Below are positions 25,412 through 33,914 of a DNA stretch of 64,000 nucleotides, in pieces. Every line of letters begins with the position of its first letter. Position 1 is the stretch's first letter. Origin of the DNA: an uncultured Clostridia bacterium (GTDB taxonomy: Bacteria; Bacillota; Clostridia; Oscillospirales; Oscillospiraceae); the NCBI GenBank assembly GCA_937890525.1, contig CALADI010000048.1, positions 124,001 to 188,000 on the forward strand, given 5' to 3'. Below the pieces are notes generated by a model that was given only the letters and a program-made list of their open reading frames with translations, was not told where the DNA came from and made no database searches. The position numbers and the translations under genes were made by a program.

Positions 25412-26329
25412 ATGGCTATCGTACCAACGGATGTGCCCATGACCGCCGGGCTGTGCGCCCGGACTATGGATGAACTGACGAAGGAATATCCCGTCCTGCG
25501 CCGGGAGCGTCTGGCGACCACCCCCTTTGGGCGCAGCATGGAGGCTCTCACCCTCGGCAGCGGGGATCGGCGGGTGCTGTACTGTGCTGCCCACCACGCC
25601 AACGAGTGGATCACAGCCACATTGCTGCTGAAATTTGCCGAGGACTATGCCGCAGCCATTCACAGCGGCGGCGAGATCGCAGGCAGTCCTGCCCGGGCGC
25701 TGTCCCGGCAGGCCACCATCTACATGGTGCCCATGGTGAACCCGGACGGGGTGGATCTGGTCACGGGAGCGTTGACGCCGGGGCAGGAGCAGTATGAGCA
25801 TGCCCGATCCATTGCCCAGGACTTCCCCCAGATCCCTTTTCCCGACGGCTGGAAGGCAGATCTGGGCGGTGTGGACCTGAATCTGAACTACCCCGCCGGG
25901 TGGCTGATGGCACGGGAGATCAAGTTCCGTCAGGGCTATACCCGTCCTGCGCCCCGGGACTATGTGGGGCGGCATCCTCTGTCCCGGGTCGAAACCCAAG
26001 CGCTGTATGACCTGACCCGGCGGGTCAGCCCGGATCTGGTCATCGCCTTCCATACCCAAGGGCAGGTCATCTACTACCAGTACGGGGATATCCCGGTGCC
26101 TGGCGCCGAAGAGCTGGCCCGGCGGTTTGCGCAGCTCAGCGGCTACGCCGTGGAGGATACTCCCTACAATTCCTCCTTCGCCGGGTACAAGGATTGGTTT
26201 ATTCAGGAGTACCGCCGTCCCGGCTTTACCATCGAAGCCGGGCTGGGAACCAACCCCCTGCCCATCGACCAGTTTGACCGGATCTATGGGGAGAATCTGC
26301 CGATTTTGGTCACGGCGGCACAAGGGTGA
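25412..26329 (+). CDS. M14 zinc carboxypeptidase, probable gamma-D-glutamyl peptidase
   Basis: A 305-residue M14 peptidase without a signal peptide or LysM repeats. The zinc ligands are in HHANEW (His-x-x-Glu) and AFHTQGQ (His); MVNPDGVDL, VDLNLNYPAGW and the catalytic Glu in FTIEAGLGTNPL are clear. Members close to this cleave gamma-D-Glu-diaminopimelate bonds of muropeptides, which would suit cytoplasmic wall-peptide recycling. ATG 25412 follows GGAGGTG. The exact bond is inferred from family resemblance. Confidence 0.86.
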   Translation: MAIVPTDVPMTAGLCARTMDELTKEYPVLRRERLATTPFGRSMEALTLGSGDRRVLYCAAHHANEWITATLLLKFAEDYAAAIHSGGEIAGSPARALSRQATIYMVPMVNPDGVDLVTGALTPGQEQYEHARSIAQDFPQIPFPDGWKADLGGVDLNLNYPAGWLMAREIKFRQGYTRPAPRDYVGRHPLSRVETQALYDLTRRVSPDLVIAFHTQGQVIYYQYGDIPVPGAEELARRFAQLSGYAVEDTPYNSSFAGYKDWFIQEYRRPGFTIEAGLGTNPLPIDQFDRIYGENLPILVTAAQG

Positions 26330-26336
26330 GGTCAGC

Positions 26337-26363
26337 GCCCCCTTTTCCTGCGGAATGGGGGGC
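26337..26363 (+). terminator. weak terminator after the M14 peptidase
   Basis: GCCCCC pairs with GGGGGC, followed by a T-rich TTCTTCCTCTT tract. Confidence 0.5.
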
Positions 26364-26372
26364 TTCTTCCTC

Positions 26373-26402
26373 TTGACATGGGACAGTCCGCCGTGGTACA
26401 AT
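26373..26402 (+). promoter_or_regulatory. tRNA-Leu promoter
   Basis: TTGACA (26373-26378) and TACAAT (26397-26402), 18-base spacer. The transcript would carry a leader of about 110 bases before the tRNA. Confidence 0.8.
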
Positions 26403-26519
26403 ACGGGTGCAGATTTAGGCTGTGTGCCCTGCCTCGGATGTCCCGCCGTGTAAAAATTAGGGGCTTTTCTTTTTCAGAGTTGACCGTGAGCCGCGATCAG
26501 GCGGCGGTCAGCAGAATAT

Positions 26520-26603
26520 GCGGGCGTGGTGGAATTGGTAGACTCGGTGGATTTAGGTTCCTCTGGCATCGCCGTGCAGGTTCGAGTCCTGTCGCCCGCA
26601 CCA
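26520..26603 (+). tRNA. tRNA-Leu(UAG), island integration target
   Basis: An 84-base tRNA with encoded CCA. The acceptor stem GCGGGCG/CGCCCGC is perfect, the anticodon loop is TTTAGGT (UAG), there is a variable arm, and the T-arm is CAGG-TTCGAGT-CCTG. The anticodon stem GTGGA/TCCTC has one T-T mismatch at 28-42. From 26553 to the end it is repeated at 43369-43419 with one change (A/G at 26585/43401), so the 3' part was probably supplied by the inserted element and restores a full gene. Confidence 0.95.
26553..26603 (+). repeat. left attachment repeat (51 bp)
   Basis: From the anticodon loop to CCA of tRNA-Leu. It is identical in 50 of 51 positions to 43369-43419, in direct orientation. Confidence 0.92.
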
Positions 26604-26609
26604 CGATTT

Positions 26610-26643
26610 TACGGCAGTCTATTTTTGTAGGCTGCCGTATTTT
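26610..26643 (+). terminator. terminator brought by the island behind tRNA-Leu
   Basis: ACGGCAGTCTA pairs with TAGGCTGCCGT around TTTTTG, then ATTTTC. It is just inside the island and would replace the displaced native terminator. Confidence 0.8.
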
Positions 26644-27064
26644 CTTTCCTCCGCCGGTATGTTCCTCACACTTTGGGATGTAAAAATAGCAGCACAAAAT
26701 GGGTGCTGATTTTCTGTGCAGTTATTTTTGGTGTAGCAATTTATACCAACCAAGACAACGGTGTTTACCGGGGCGATCATAAAATCGTGGTTCAAAGTGT
26801 AAAGATGTCACTCAGTCGTCAGGACACAGTATTTCTGGGCGGCAAACTCTGTAAAGATTTGAAAAATACAGGCGTAATTCAGAATATAAAATACGATTTT
26901 TTTAAGATAAGTATTCTGTTTATGATAAATAAAAGGAATTCTCTGGCTATGTGCGGGAACAATTTCGATTTGAAGAAATCCAACAAAATCAGTAAAATAT
27001 CCAATCAGATTTCTTTTTCAATATGGTATAATGAATGCAAATTCACAGAGGAAGAGGGGATAAT
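26644..27064. other. AT-rich left end of the island, no convincing gene
   Basis: About 420 bases without a supportable gene. A 136-codon frame starting with TTG at 26673 runs through it and into the next gene, has a hydrophobic start but no ribosome site and no recognisable family, so it is not called. This is where an integrase would be expected. The response-regulator promoter lies at its right end (TATAAT 27027-27032, extended -10, weak -35). Confidence 0.6.
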
Positions 27065-28687
27065 GTGCTGCGGGTATTTTTAGTGGAGGATGAGAGTATT
27101 ATCCGTGAAACGCTTCGAGATACAGTGCCCTGGACACAATACGGATATACTTTCGTTGGAGAAGCCGGAGATGGTGAGCTTGCGCTGCCATTGATTCGCC
27201 AAACGAAACCGGATCTTCTGATAACAGATATTCGTATGCCATTCATGGATGGTCTTGCACTGAGCAAGATGGTTCTGCGGGAATTTCCTCAGATGAAGGT
27301 AATCATTATTTCGGGATATGATGATTTTGAGTATGCACAGCAGGCAATCGGCCTTGGCGTGGAACGGTATTTACTGAAGCCTGTCACAAAAAGCAATCTG
27401 CTGTCTGTTCTGGAGGAAGTAAAAACAAAAATTGAGAGTGAACGGGCTCAACAGAATTACAGGCTGCAGTTTCAGCAGGAAGCTCAGGAATATGAGCAGT
27501 ATGCCCGGCGCAGGTTTTTTGAGCATATCACCGCAGGACATCTTCCGCTTCCCCAAATATATGAACGCGCGCAGAAGTTGGATCTGGATCTTCGGGCACA
27601 GGCGTTTACGATTCTGCTTCTTCCTGCGGTTCCGGAAAAGCATGGTACAACCGAAGCCTACTCGGAACCGGGTGCCCGTATCCGGGACGGTATGGTGGCA
27701 CATTTTCTGAAGTATCCTGAGTATATTCTGTTCCGATGGAATTTGTATACCTATGCTGTTTTGATCAAAGGGGATATCGACCAGATCGAAAAATATGTGG
27801 AACGCTGTATCAGCACGGTTCAGGAATTGTACGAAACACATAGTCCGGAACTGAACTGGTATGTGGCAGTGGGAACAACGACTCAGCGCCTGAGCGCACT
27901 TCCGGCGTGCTTTGAGGAAGTATCCCGCCTTTGGGCTTACCGCCATATTTTACCTTCTCAGCATATTCTGAGATCTGATACAGTGAGTTTTTTGACTGGT
28001 ACAGGTATGGATCATGATTTGGCGGATCTGGATGTCAGCAAACTAAATCCATCCGTCATAACCGGTGTTCTGGAAAATGCAAGTGCTCAGGAGGTGTCCC
28101 GGTTTGTGGATGAATATATCCTCAGTATGGAAGATGCATTGGAATCCAAACCCTTCTGTCAATATTTAATGCTCAGTGTTCGCTTTACTGCCACACAATT
28201 TGTTCAGACATTGGAAATTCCGCAGAGAGAGTTTCTTTCCACATTAACCTGCCTGGATATGGTAGGCCGACGTGTGACCCTTGATGATCTGAAGCGATAT
28301 CTTTCAGATATCCTGCTTCGCGCAATTGAGCTCCGGGATAAGGCAGCAGGCAGCCAATACCGCAATTTGCTGAAGGAAGCGGTGGCATACATTGACGCAA
28401 ATTTCCAAAGCGAGGAAATCTCCTTAAACCGGGTTGCCAGAGAAGTCAATATCAGTGCCAACTATCTGTCGGCAGTTTTCAGTCAGGAAATGGGCATGAC
28501 CTTTGTGGAATATGTTACGACCAGGCGGATGGAAAAGGCGAAAGAATTGCTCCGCTCGTCCAATCTGCGGTCTGGTGAGATCGCAGTAGCTGTGGGTTAC
28601 AAAGATCCCCATTATTTCAGCTTCATCTTTAAGAAGATCCAAGGGTGTACGCCCCGGGATTTTCGGGCGGGAAAGGTTAAGAAATGA
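27065..28687 (+). CDS. response regulator with AraC-type DNA-binding domain (YesN family)
   Basis: A 540-residue two-component response regulator. The receiver domain (about 1-125) has the acidic pair in VEDE, phospho-acceptor Asp55 (LLITDIRMP) and the conserved Lys in YLLKPVTK. A middle region of about 300 residues follows, and an AraC helix-turn-helix domain (about 435-535, with LNRVAREVNISANYLS and a second helix pair ending in CTPRDFR). GTG 27065 is chosen because GAGGGG precedes it. Its stop overlaps the kinase start (ATGA). It probably activates the sugar ABC operon on a signal from the adjacent kinase and binding protein. Confidence 0.92.
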   Translation: MLRVFLVEDESIIRETLRDTVPWTQYGYTFVGEAGDGELALPLIRQTKPDLLITDIRMPFMDGLALSKMVLREFPQMKVIIISGYDDFEYAQQAIGLGVERYLLKPVTKSNLLSVLEEVKTKIESERAQQNYRLQFQQEAQEYEQYARRRFFEHITAGHLPLPQIYERAQKLDLDLRAQAFTILLLPAVPEKHGTTEAYSEPGARIRDGMVAHFLKYPEYILFRWNLYTYAVLIKGDIDQIEKYVERCISTVQELYETHSPELNWYVAVGTTTQRLSALPACFEEVSRLWAYRHILPSQHILRSDTVSFLTGTGMDHDLADLDVSKLNPSVITGVLENASAQEVSRFVDEYILSMEDALESKPFCQYLMLSVRFTATQFVQTLEIPQREFLSTLTCLDMVGRRVTLDDLKRYLSDILLRAIELRDKAAGSQYRNLLKEAVAYIDANFQSEEISLNRVAREVNISANYLSAVFSQEMGMTFVEYVTTRRMEKAKELLRSSNLRSGEIAVAVGYKDPHYFSFIFKKIQGCTPRDFRAGKVKK

Positions 28688-30099
28688 GCAAAACCTATTC
28701 CATTCAACTGCGGCTTCGGCGGCTGGTCATTGCCATTAGTATCTTGCTGGTAGTCATTTTGATCGCAGCTCTTACCATGCTGTTCAGTGCAAATAATCAC
28801 TATGCGCAGCTTTTGCACAATGTTACAACTGCTTCAGAGTTCAATCAGGAATTCAAAAACAGCATTGACCAGAAGATGTATTACTATGTGATCGAAAGCC
28901 AGTATTCAGAGGGAATCCCCATTGATGAAGTGCGTACTGCACAGGAACTGGCAAAGGCTCTGATCGACACAACCACACAAAAGGATAGCCATCAGGCGAT
29001 CACCAGCGTTTTGGATCTGTGTATCAATCTTGAGGAAATCATCTATAAGATCCAGAACACCTCCAACTATGATGACCGTCTGACCCAGCTGGAAAACAAT
29101 GTTTATGTGTTGACGGCTCTTGTAGAGGAATATATGTATACATACCTCTACTACGAAGCTGTGGAGCTGAACGCAGTTCAGCAAAAGATCACATCACGGA
29201 TCATTACGGAAATGATCCTGATTGCTGTAATCACGGCATTTGCGATTGTATTGGTGCTTCGCTACAGCATCAAGTTAAGCCGGTCGATTACTGTGCCGCT
29301 GGTATCTTTGTCCAGACGTGCTGAAGATGTAGCAGGCGGTGATCTGACGGTTCACGAACCGGAGAAGTCTGAAATCCACGAGATACAGACGCTGAGCATC
29401 GGCATGGAGCAGATGATAGAACGGCTGAACCAGCAGATGAAAGAGGGAGAACAGCGGCAAGAAAGCCTGAGAAAGGCAGAACTCGCTCTTTTACAGGCAC
29501 AGATCAACCCTCATTTTCTGTATAACACCATGGATACGATCATTTGGCTGATTGAGGCGGAAAAGACAGAGGAAGCTGTTGAAATGGTGTCGAATCTGTC
29601 CAGCTTCTTCCGACATTCTTTGAGCAAAGGTGAGGATGTGATCACCATAGAGGAAGAAGAGCGCCATGTCCGCAGCTATTTGCAGATCCAGCACGCCCGG
29701 TACAAGGACATTATGAAATACCAGGTGGACATTGATCCGGCTCTGAGAAGTGCGCTGATCCCCAAACTGACGCTCCAGCCGCTTGTAGAAAACGCTTTAT
29801 ACCACGGCATCAAACAGAAACGGGCTGTTGGATCGATTCAGATCAACGGCTGGATGGAAAGCGGACATATCATTCTGCGGGTCATAGATAACGGTATGGG
29901 AATGACGCAGGAGCGGCTGATCCGCCTTCGGAGTTCCATGGAAAGTGACGAACGGGTGGGGTTTGGCCTGTCTGCCGTCAATCAGCGGCTGCAGCTGCAA
30001 TTTGGCCGGGAGTATGGATTGTCTGTCAGCAGCCGGGAAGGTGTCGGAACAACCGTGATAGCCCGGATCCCTGTGCTGAAAAAGGAGGCACCGCAATGA
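28684..30099 (+). CDS. sensor histidine kinase (YesM family)
   Basis: A 471-residue membrane kinase. Two membrane segments (about 13-35 and 173-193) flank an extracytoplasmic domain of about 135 residues; then HAMP (about 195-250), the His_kinase motif with His277 (NPHFLYN) and an ATPase domain with the N box NALYHGIKQ and DNGMGM. It overlaps the regulator gene and the lipoprotein gene by four bases each, so the three are produced together. The extracytoplasmic part is small and probably reads the sugar-loaded lipoprotein rather than the sugar itself. Confidence 0.93.
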   Translation: MSKTYSIQLRLRRLVIAISILLVVILIAALTMLFSANNHYAQLLHNVTTASEFNQEFKNSIDQKMYYYVIESQYSEGIPIDEVRTAQELAKALIDTTTQKDSHQAITSVLDLCINLEEIIYKIQNTSNYDDRLTQLENNVYVLTALVEEYMYTYLYYEAVELNAVQQKITSRIITEMILIAVITAFAIVLVLRYSIKLSRSITVPLVSLSRRAEDVAGGDLTVHEPEKSEIHEIQTLSIGMEQMIERLNQQMKEGEQRQESLRKAELALLQAQINPHFLYNTMDTIIWLIEAEKTEEAVEMVSNLSSFFRHSLSKGEDVITIEEEERHVRSYLQIQHARYKDIMKYQVDIDPALRSALIPKLTLQPLVENALYHGIKQKRAVGSIQINGWMESGHIILRVIDNGMGMTQERLIRLRSSMESDERVGFGLSAVNQRLQLQFGREYGLSVSSREGVGTTVIARIPVLKKEAPQ

Positions 30100-31073
30100 A
30101 ACGGGTACTGATATTGATTTTAATACTGAGTATTTTCGTTTGTGGCTGCGCTCAGCAGGAACCGGAGGTAACGGATGAGGAGCTGATCGTTGTGGGCATT
30201 TCTCAGGTTGGTGCCGAGTCAGACTGGCGCATTGCCAACTCTGAATCCATGAAATCCGTGTTCACAGAGGAGAACGGTTACCGGCTTTTATTTGAGGATG
30301 CCCGCCAGATTCAGGAAAATCAGATTATGGCTGTGCGGAAATTTATTCAGCAGCAGGTAGACTACATCGTTTTGATGCCTTTGAGTGAATCCGGCTGGGA
30401 ATCTGTTTTGCAGGAAGCCCGCAATGCCGGTATTCCTGTCATTTTGGTTGACCGTATGGTCGATGTACAGGACGAAACACTCTATACCGCCCATGTCGGT
30501 TCTGATTTCTACGAGCAGGGTCGAAAGGCCACCGGGTGGATGGAGCAAAAATATGCTGCCCAGGCAGACCCTGTGGAGATCATCCATATCCGGGGAACGC
30601 TGGGTTCCACCGTACAGATCGGCAGAACCAGCGCATTGGAGGATGCTGTAGCAGCCTATGATAACTGGGAGGTTCTTACCTGCCTGGATGGAGATTTTAC
30701 TCAGGCAAAGACCTACGAGGTTATGTGTCAGTATCTGGATACACTGCCAAAGGGGCAGGATATCGATATTGTATACTGCGAGAATGACAATGAAGCATTT
30801 GGTGCAATTGAGGCATTGGAACAGCGTGGTTATGTCTGTGGCAAGGATGTGGATGTCATTTGCTTTGATGCTACCCGCAATGCCTTAAGGTTTTGCATGG
30901 AGGGGAAAATCGCACTGGCAGTAGAGAGTAACCCCCTTTTGGGACCGTTGGTCGCTGAAATTATTCAGACATTGGAAAACGGCGATATCCCCGCAAAGCA
31001 ACATTATGTTGAGGAGCAGCAGTTTACAAAAGCCGATTTGACAGAAGAAATCATCAGCGAAAGAGAATATTAA
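30096..31073 (+). CDS. sugar-binding sensor lipoprotein
   Basis: A 325-residue type I periplasmic-binding-fold protein with signal peptide and lipobox (CGC, about residue 19). It resembles the ABC binding protein at 32.7-33.8 kb: both have a SDWRIANSESMK/SGYRTANDRDMK-like ligand region, a GTLGSTVQIGR/GVMGSAAQIGR segment and the ENDNEA/ENDDMA loop. Encoded in a coupled trio with a kinase and response regulator rather than permeases, it most likely presents the sugar to the kinase. A second binding protein for the importer is possible but less likely. Confidence 0.87.
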   Translation: MKRVLILILILSIFVCGCAQQEPEVTDEELIVVGISQVGAESDWRIANSESMKSVFTEENGYRLLFEDARQIQENQIMAVRKFIQQQVDYIVLMPLSESGWESVLQEARNAGIPVILVDRMVDVQDETLYTAHVGSDFYEQGRKATGWMEQKYAAQADPVEIIHIRGTLGSTVQIGRTSALEDAVAAYDNWEVLTCLDGDFTQAKTYEVMCQYLDTLPKGQDIDIVYCENDNEAFGAIEALEQRGYVCGKDVDVICFDATRNALRFCMEGKIALAVESNPLLGPLVAEIIQTLENGDIPAKQHYVEEQQFTKADLTEEIISEREY

Positions 31074-31083
31074 GAAAGATAAG

Positions 31084-31120
31084 AAAGAGCTTACCCGTAG
31101 AGGAATCGGGTAAGCTCTTT
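31084..31120. terminator. bidirectional terminator
   Basis: AAAGAGCTTACCCG and CGGGTAAGCTCTTT pair around nine bases; it separates the convergent sensor trio and araR. Confidence 0.92.
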
Positions 31121-31122
31121 TC

Positions 31123-32193
31123 TTATGCGCTGCTTCTGCAAGTCAGCTCCCACTCCAGCGAAAGAGAGCAGGGTTCTTTTCCGGCGAGAATTTCAAGCAA
31201 CAGCGCCGCTGCGTGTTTTCCTGTTCGGGTGGCCTTGTGCCCGATCGATGTAATGGGCACGGGCCCAATTTGGCTGTAAAAGCTATTGTCGAAGCTGACC
31301 ACAGCGATATTCTGCGGAACAGCCCTGCCGGATGCCAACAGAAGTTTGATCAGAAAATGGGCAATTTCATCATTGTAGCAGACAACTGCCGTGGAATCAT
31401 TTAACCGATGTCGAATAAAACGCTCCAAAAAATCACAGCGGCCAAGATTGATCAATGCTGCACGATCTTCCGTATCGTACCAGAAAAAGCGGTCATCCAG
31501 AATTTCTTTTCCGTTGTCGCAAAGAGCACTGACAACTCCGTGGTAACGCTGGGAACCCTGAACATCATCACTTTTGAAAATACCGGCAATTTGGCTGTGT
31601 CCTTTGGAAAGCAGGTACTGAGCAAGCTGATATCCGCCATTGTAGTTGTCATCCGAAAGGCAGGGAAATCCCTGCAAATTGCAGTAAATACCGTGAAGAA
31701 ACAAAACAGGGATCCCTCTGGAGCGAAGCTTTCCATACAAATCCGCGTTCGGAGTGGGCAAGGCGGTCTTGGTGCCCTCGATCAGCACGGCGCTGATCTT
31801 CTGTTCCAGAAGTTTGCTTAATATTTCCCGCTCCCGGCTGACCCTGTTTTCTGTTGCATAGACCAATGTGGAATACCCGGCATTGGAAAAAACGGATTGT
31901 GCGTCATGAAGGATGGACGGAAAAATATAGTCATCCAAAAAGGTTGTGATCACAGCGATTTGTCTGACGGAATCCATGCGGACTGGGTCTTTGATGTAAG
32001 AACCGCTGCCTTGCCGACGTTCGATCAGACCTTCCTCTTCCAGCAATTCCAAGGCGTGCCGGACAGTCTGACGACTCATGTGATATCGCTCAGATAGTTC
32101 TGCTTCCGTAGCCAGCTTGGTACCGCCTTTTCGGAGGATCTGCTGCAGTTCGCTTTTCAGCATGGATGCCAGTTGTTCGTATTTCGCAGCCAA
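31123..32193 (-). CDS. araR: AraR-type arabinose repressor (GntR HTH plus LacI-type sensor)
   Basis: A 356-residue repressor. An N-terminal GntR winged helix (about 1-70, with LATEAELSERYHMSRQTVRHAL and ERRQGSGSYI) is joined to a LacI/periplasmic-binding effector domain (about 80-356, with VAVVSFDNSFYSQIGPVP and TRTGKHAAALLLE). This chimera is characteristic of AraR, which binds L-arabinose and releases its operators. The start is TTG 32193 behind GGGAGG; upstream in-frame codons have no site. It faces away from the ABC-ara operon, with AraR-like repeats in between. Confidence 0.92.
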   Translation of the reverse strand: MAAKYEQLASMLKSELQQILRKGGTKLATEAELSERYHMSRQTVRHALELLEEEGLIERRQGSGSYIKDPVRMDSVRQIAVITTFLDDYIFPSILHDAQSVFSNAGYSTLVYATENRVSREREILSKLLEQKISAVLIEGTKTALPTPNADLYGKLRSRGIPVLFLHGIYCNLQGFPCLSDDNYNGGYQLAQYLLSKGHSQIAGIFKSDDVQGSQRYHGVVSALCDNGKEILDDRFFWYDTEDRAALINLGRCDFLERFIRHRLNDSTAVVCYNDEIAHFLIKLLLASGRAVPQNIAVVSFDNSFYSQIGPVPITSIGHKATRTGKHAAALLLEILAGKEPCSLSLEWELTCRSSA

Positions 32194-32245
32194 ATTGATC
32201 CTCCCTTTCTCTGCGGGATATAACAACTTTTCTTGATTTGTTTCT

Positions 32246-32273
32246 ATTATACCAGAAAAATGGCTGATTTGAA
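32246..32273 (-). promoter_or_regulatory. araR promoter
   Basis: On the minus strand TATAAT (32246-32251) and a weak TTCAAA -35 (32268-32273) with 16 bases between. Confidence 0.55.
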
Positions 32274-32545
32274 TTGAAATTAGGTTGACTATCTTACCGA
32301 GTCTAAGATTAACGGATAGTAAGAAAACAAATAACTTCCAATTTGTTCTCTTTTTTAGCGAAAACCATATAATAAATTTTTTAACTTTCTTTTGGCTTGG
32401 ATCGACTTTTTTGGCTGCTATGTGCATGTTGCCGAACCGGAAGCCAGAGGAGCAATTCTGTAAAGACCGTAAATTATTCAACTTAAACCCGGACGGAATC
32501 GTAAGATATTAAACAAAAAACGCGGATACAGAGGGGCTATGGAAG

Positions 32546-32585
32546 AAATTTGTACCACTGTATACGAAGTGTATAAAATTTGTAC
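32546..32585. promoter_or_regulatory. paired AraR-like half-sites
   Basis: AAATTTGTAC occurs at 32546-32555 and again at 32576-32585, exactly 30 bases apart (about three helical turns), with TATAC-GAAGT-GTATA (32561-32575) between. The ATTTGTAC core resembles half of the Bacillus AraR operator. They lie about 45-80 bases upstream of the -35 of the ABC operon. Confidence 0.55.
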
Positions 32586-32604
32586 TATTCAAAGATATGA
32601 AGTT

Positions 32605-32617
32605 GTGCATCATGCAC
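32605..32617. promoter_or_regulatory. small palindrome upstream of the ABC operon promoter
   Basis: GTGCAT-C-ATGCAC, 6-bp arms, 10 bases upstream of the -35. It might be a site for the response regulator or for AraR. The sequence alone does not decide. Confidence 0.35.
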
Positions 32618-32626
32618 CAAAACCCA

Positions 32627-32655
32627 TTGACGGCGAAAAAAATATATGCTTTAAT
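32627..32655 (+). promoter_or_regulatory. promoter of the sugar ABC-ara operon
   Basis: TTGACG (32627-32632) and TTTAAT (32650-32655), spacer 17; the 5' leader is about 75 bases. Confidence 0.75.
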
Positions 32656-32737
32656 GCAGACACAGGGTTCACCTGACCGATGCGAAACATGGCAGGAGAC
32701 CCAAAAACAAAAATTTATGAAAGTCGAGGAAACACAA

Positions 32738-33754
32738 ATGAAGAAGCTCATTTCCCTGCTGCTGGTTCTGGCAATGGTACTGGCTCTGGCAGCTTGCGGT
32801 GGCAACGAAGCTCCCGCAGCATCCGAAAATGACACTACCGCAGCCAGCGCACCCGCAGAAGATACCGGCTCCGATCTGATCAAGGTTGGTATCATTAACA
32901 ACGACCCCAATGAATCCGGATACCGCACCGCCAATGATCGCGACATGAAGGAAACCTTCACCGAGGCCAATGGCTATGATGCATCTTTTGCTTACTCCCT
33001 GAAGAACGAAGAGCAGATCGCTGCTGCTCAGAAGTTCATCCAGGACGAGGTTGATTACCTGTTGATCTCCGCTGCTGGCACCTCCGGTTGGGATACCGTG
33101 CTGCAGGACGCACAGGACGCAGGCATTCAGGTCATCCTGTTCGACCGCACCATTGATGCCGACGAAAGCCTGTATGTAGCTTCCATCGTTTCCGATATGG
33201 CTAAGGAAGGCCAGACCGCTGTTGATTGGCTGGCTTCTCAGAAGCTGGATGCTTACAACATCATCCACATCCAGGGCGTCATGGGTTCCGCTGCTCAGAT
33301 CGGCCGTACCGGTGCTGTTGATGAGATGGTTGCTGCCAACGACAACTGGAATCTGGTCACCCAGCAGACCGCTGAATGGAATGCAGAAAATGCACAGCAG
33401 ATCGTTCAGACTGTCATCGACTCCGGCAAGGAATTCAATGTCATTTATGCTGAAAACGACGACATGGCTAAGGGTGCTGTTGCAGCACTGGATGCAGCCG
33501 GTATTACCCACGGTGTTGACGGCGATGTCATCGTCATGGGCTTCGACTGCAACAAGTGGGCTCTGGAAGAGCTGCTGGCTGGCAACTGGAACTATGATGG
33601 CCAGTGCAACCCCTTCCAGGCTGGCTATGTCAACGAAATCATTCAGGGTCTGGAAGCCGGCAATGCCCCCGCTGAGAAGGTCATCATCATGGACGAGAAG
33701 GGCTTCGACGCTACCACCATCACCCAGGCTGATGTGGATGCATACGGCATCTGA
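32738..33754 (+). CDS. ABC sugar-binding lipoprotein (YtfQ-like)
   Basis: A 338-residue exported lipoprotein with lipobox Cys22 (LAAC), a short Ala/Thr/Glu linker, and a type I periplasmic-binding domain typical of the galactofuranose/ribose group (SGYRTANDRDM, DYLLISAAGTSGWD, ILFDRTID, IYAENDDMAKGAV, VMGFDCNKWALEELLAGNWN). It binds the sugar for the ATPase and two permeases downstream. ATG 32738 follows GAGGAA. Codon choice is strongly biased, unlike the other island genes, consistent with high expression. The ara genes suggest arabinose, perhaps as the furanose. Confidence 0.92.
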   Translation: MKKLISLLLVLAMVLALAACGGNEAPAASENDTTAASAPAEDTGSDLIKVGIINNDPNESGYRTANDRDMKETFTEANGYDASFAYSLKNEEQIAAAQKFIQDEVDYLLISAAGTSGWDTVLQDAQDAGIQVILFDRTIDADESLYVASIVSDMAKEGQTAVDWLASQKLDAYNIIHIQGVMGSAAQIGRTGAVDEMVAANDNWNLVTQQTAEWNAENAQQIVQTVIDSGKEFNVIYAENDDMAKGAVAALDAAGITHGVDGDVIVMGFDCNKWALEELLAGNWNYDGQCNPFQAGYVNEIIQGLEAGNAPAEKVIIMDEKGFDATTITQADVDAYGI

Positions 33755-33801
33755 TTCAGGTCAAGTTTACAATTTCTCCTTCACATAAGCGATACCCCTT
33801 G

Positions 33802-33838
33802 GGCACGCGGTTCGGTGTATATGACCGCACCGCGTGCC
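33802..33838 (+). other. intercistronic hairpin after the binding-protein gene
   Basis: GGCACGCGGT and ACCGCGTGCC form a perfect 10-bp stem with an imperfect loop and only a weak T-tract. Such structures keep binding-protein mRNA abundant while letting some transcription continue into the transporter genes. Confidence 0.65.
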
Positions 33839-33914
33839 ATTCTTATTGAAACAAAGAATCAGTCCTTTCTTGGTCATGCCAGGAAGGGCTTCCCGGCAAA
33901 TGGAGGCGAGCAGC

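Noticed and set aside
26673..27083. A 136-residue protein at the island's left end
   Set aside because: TTG start without ribosome site, no recognised family, ends inside the response-regulator gene, AT-rich low-information sequence. Kept only as part of the non-coding note.
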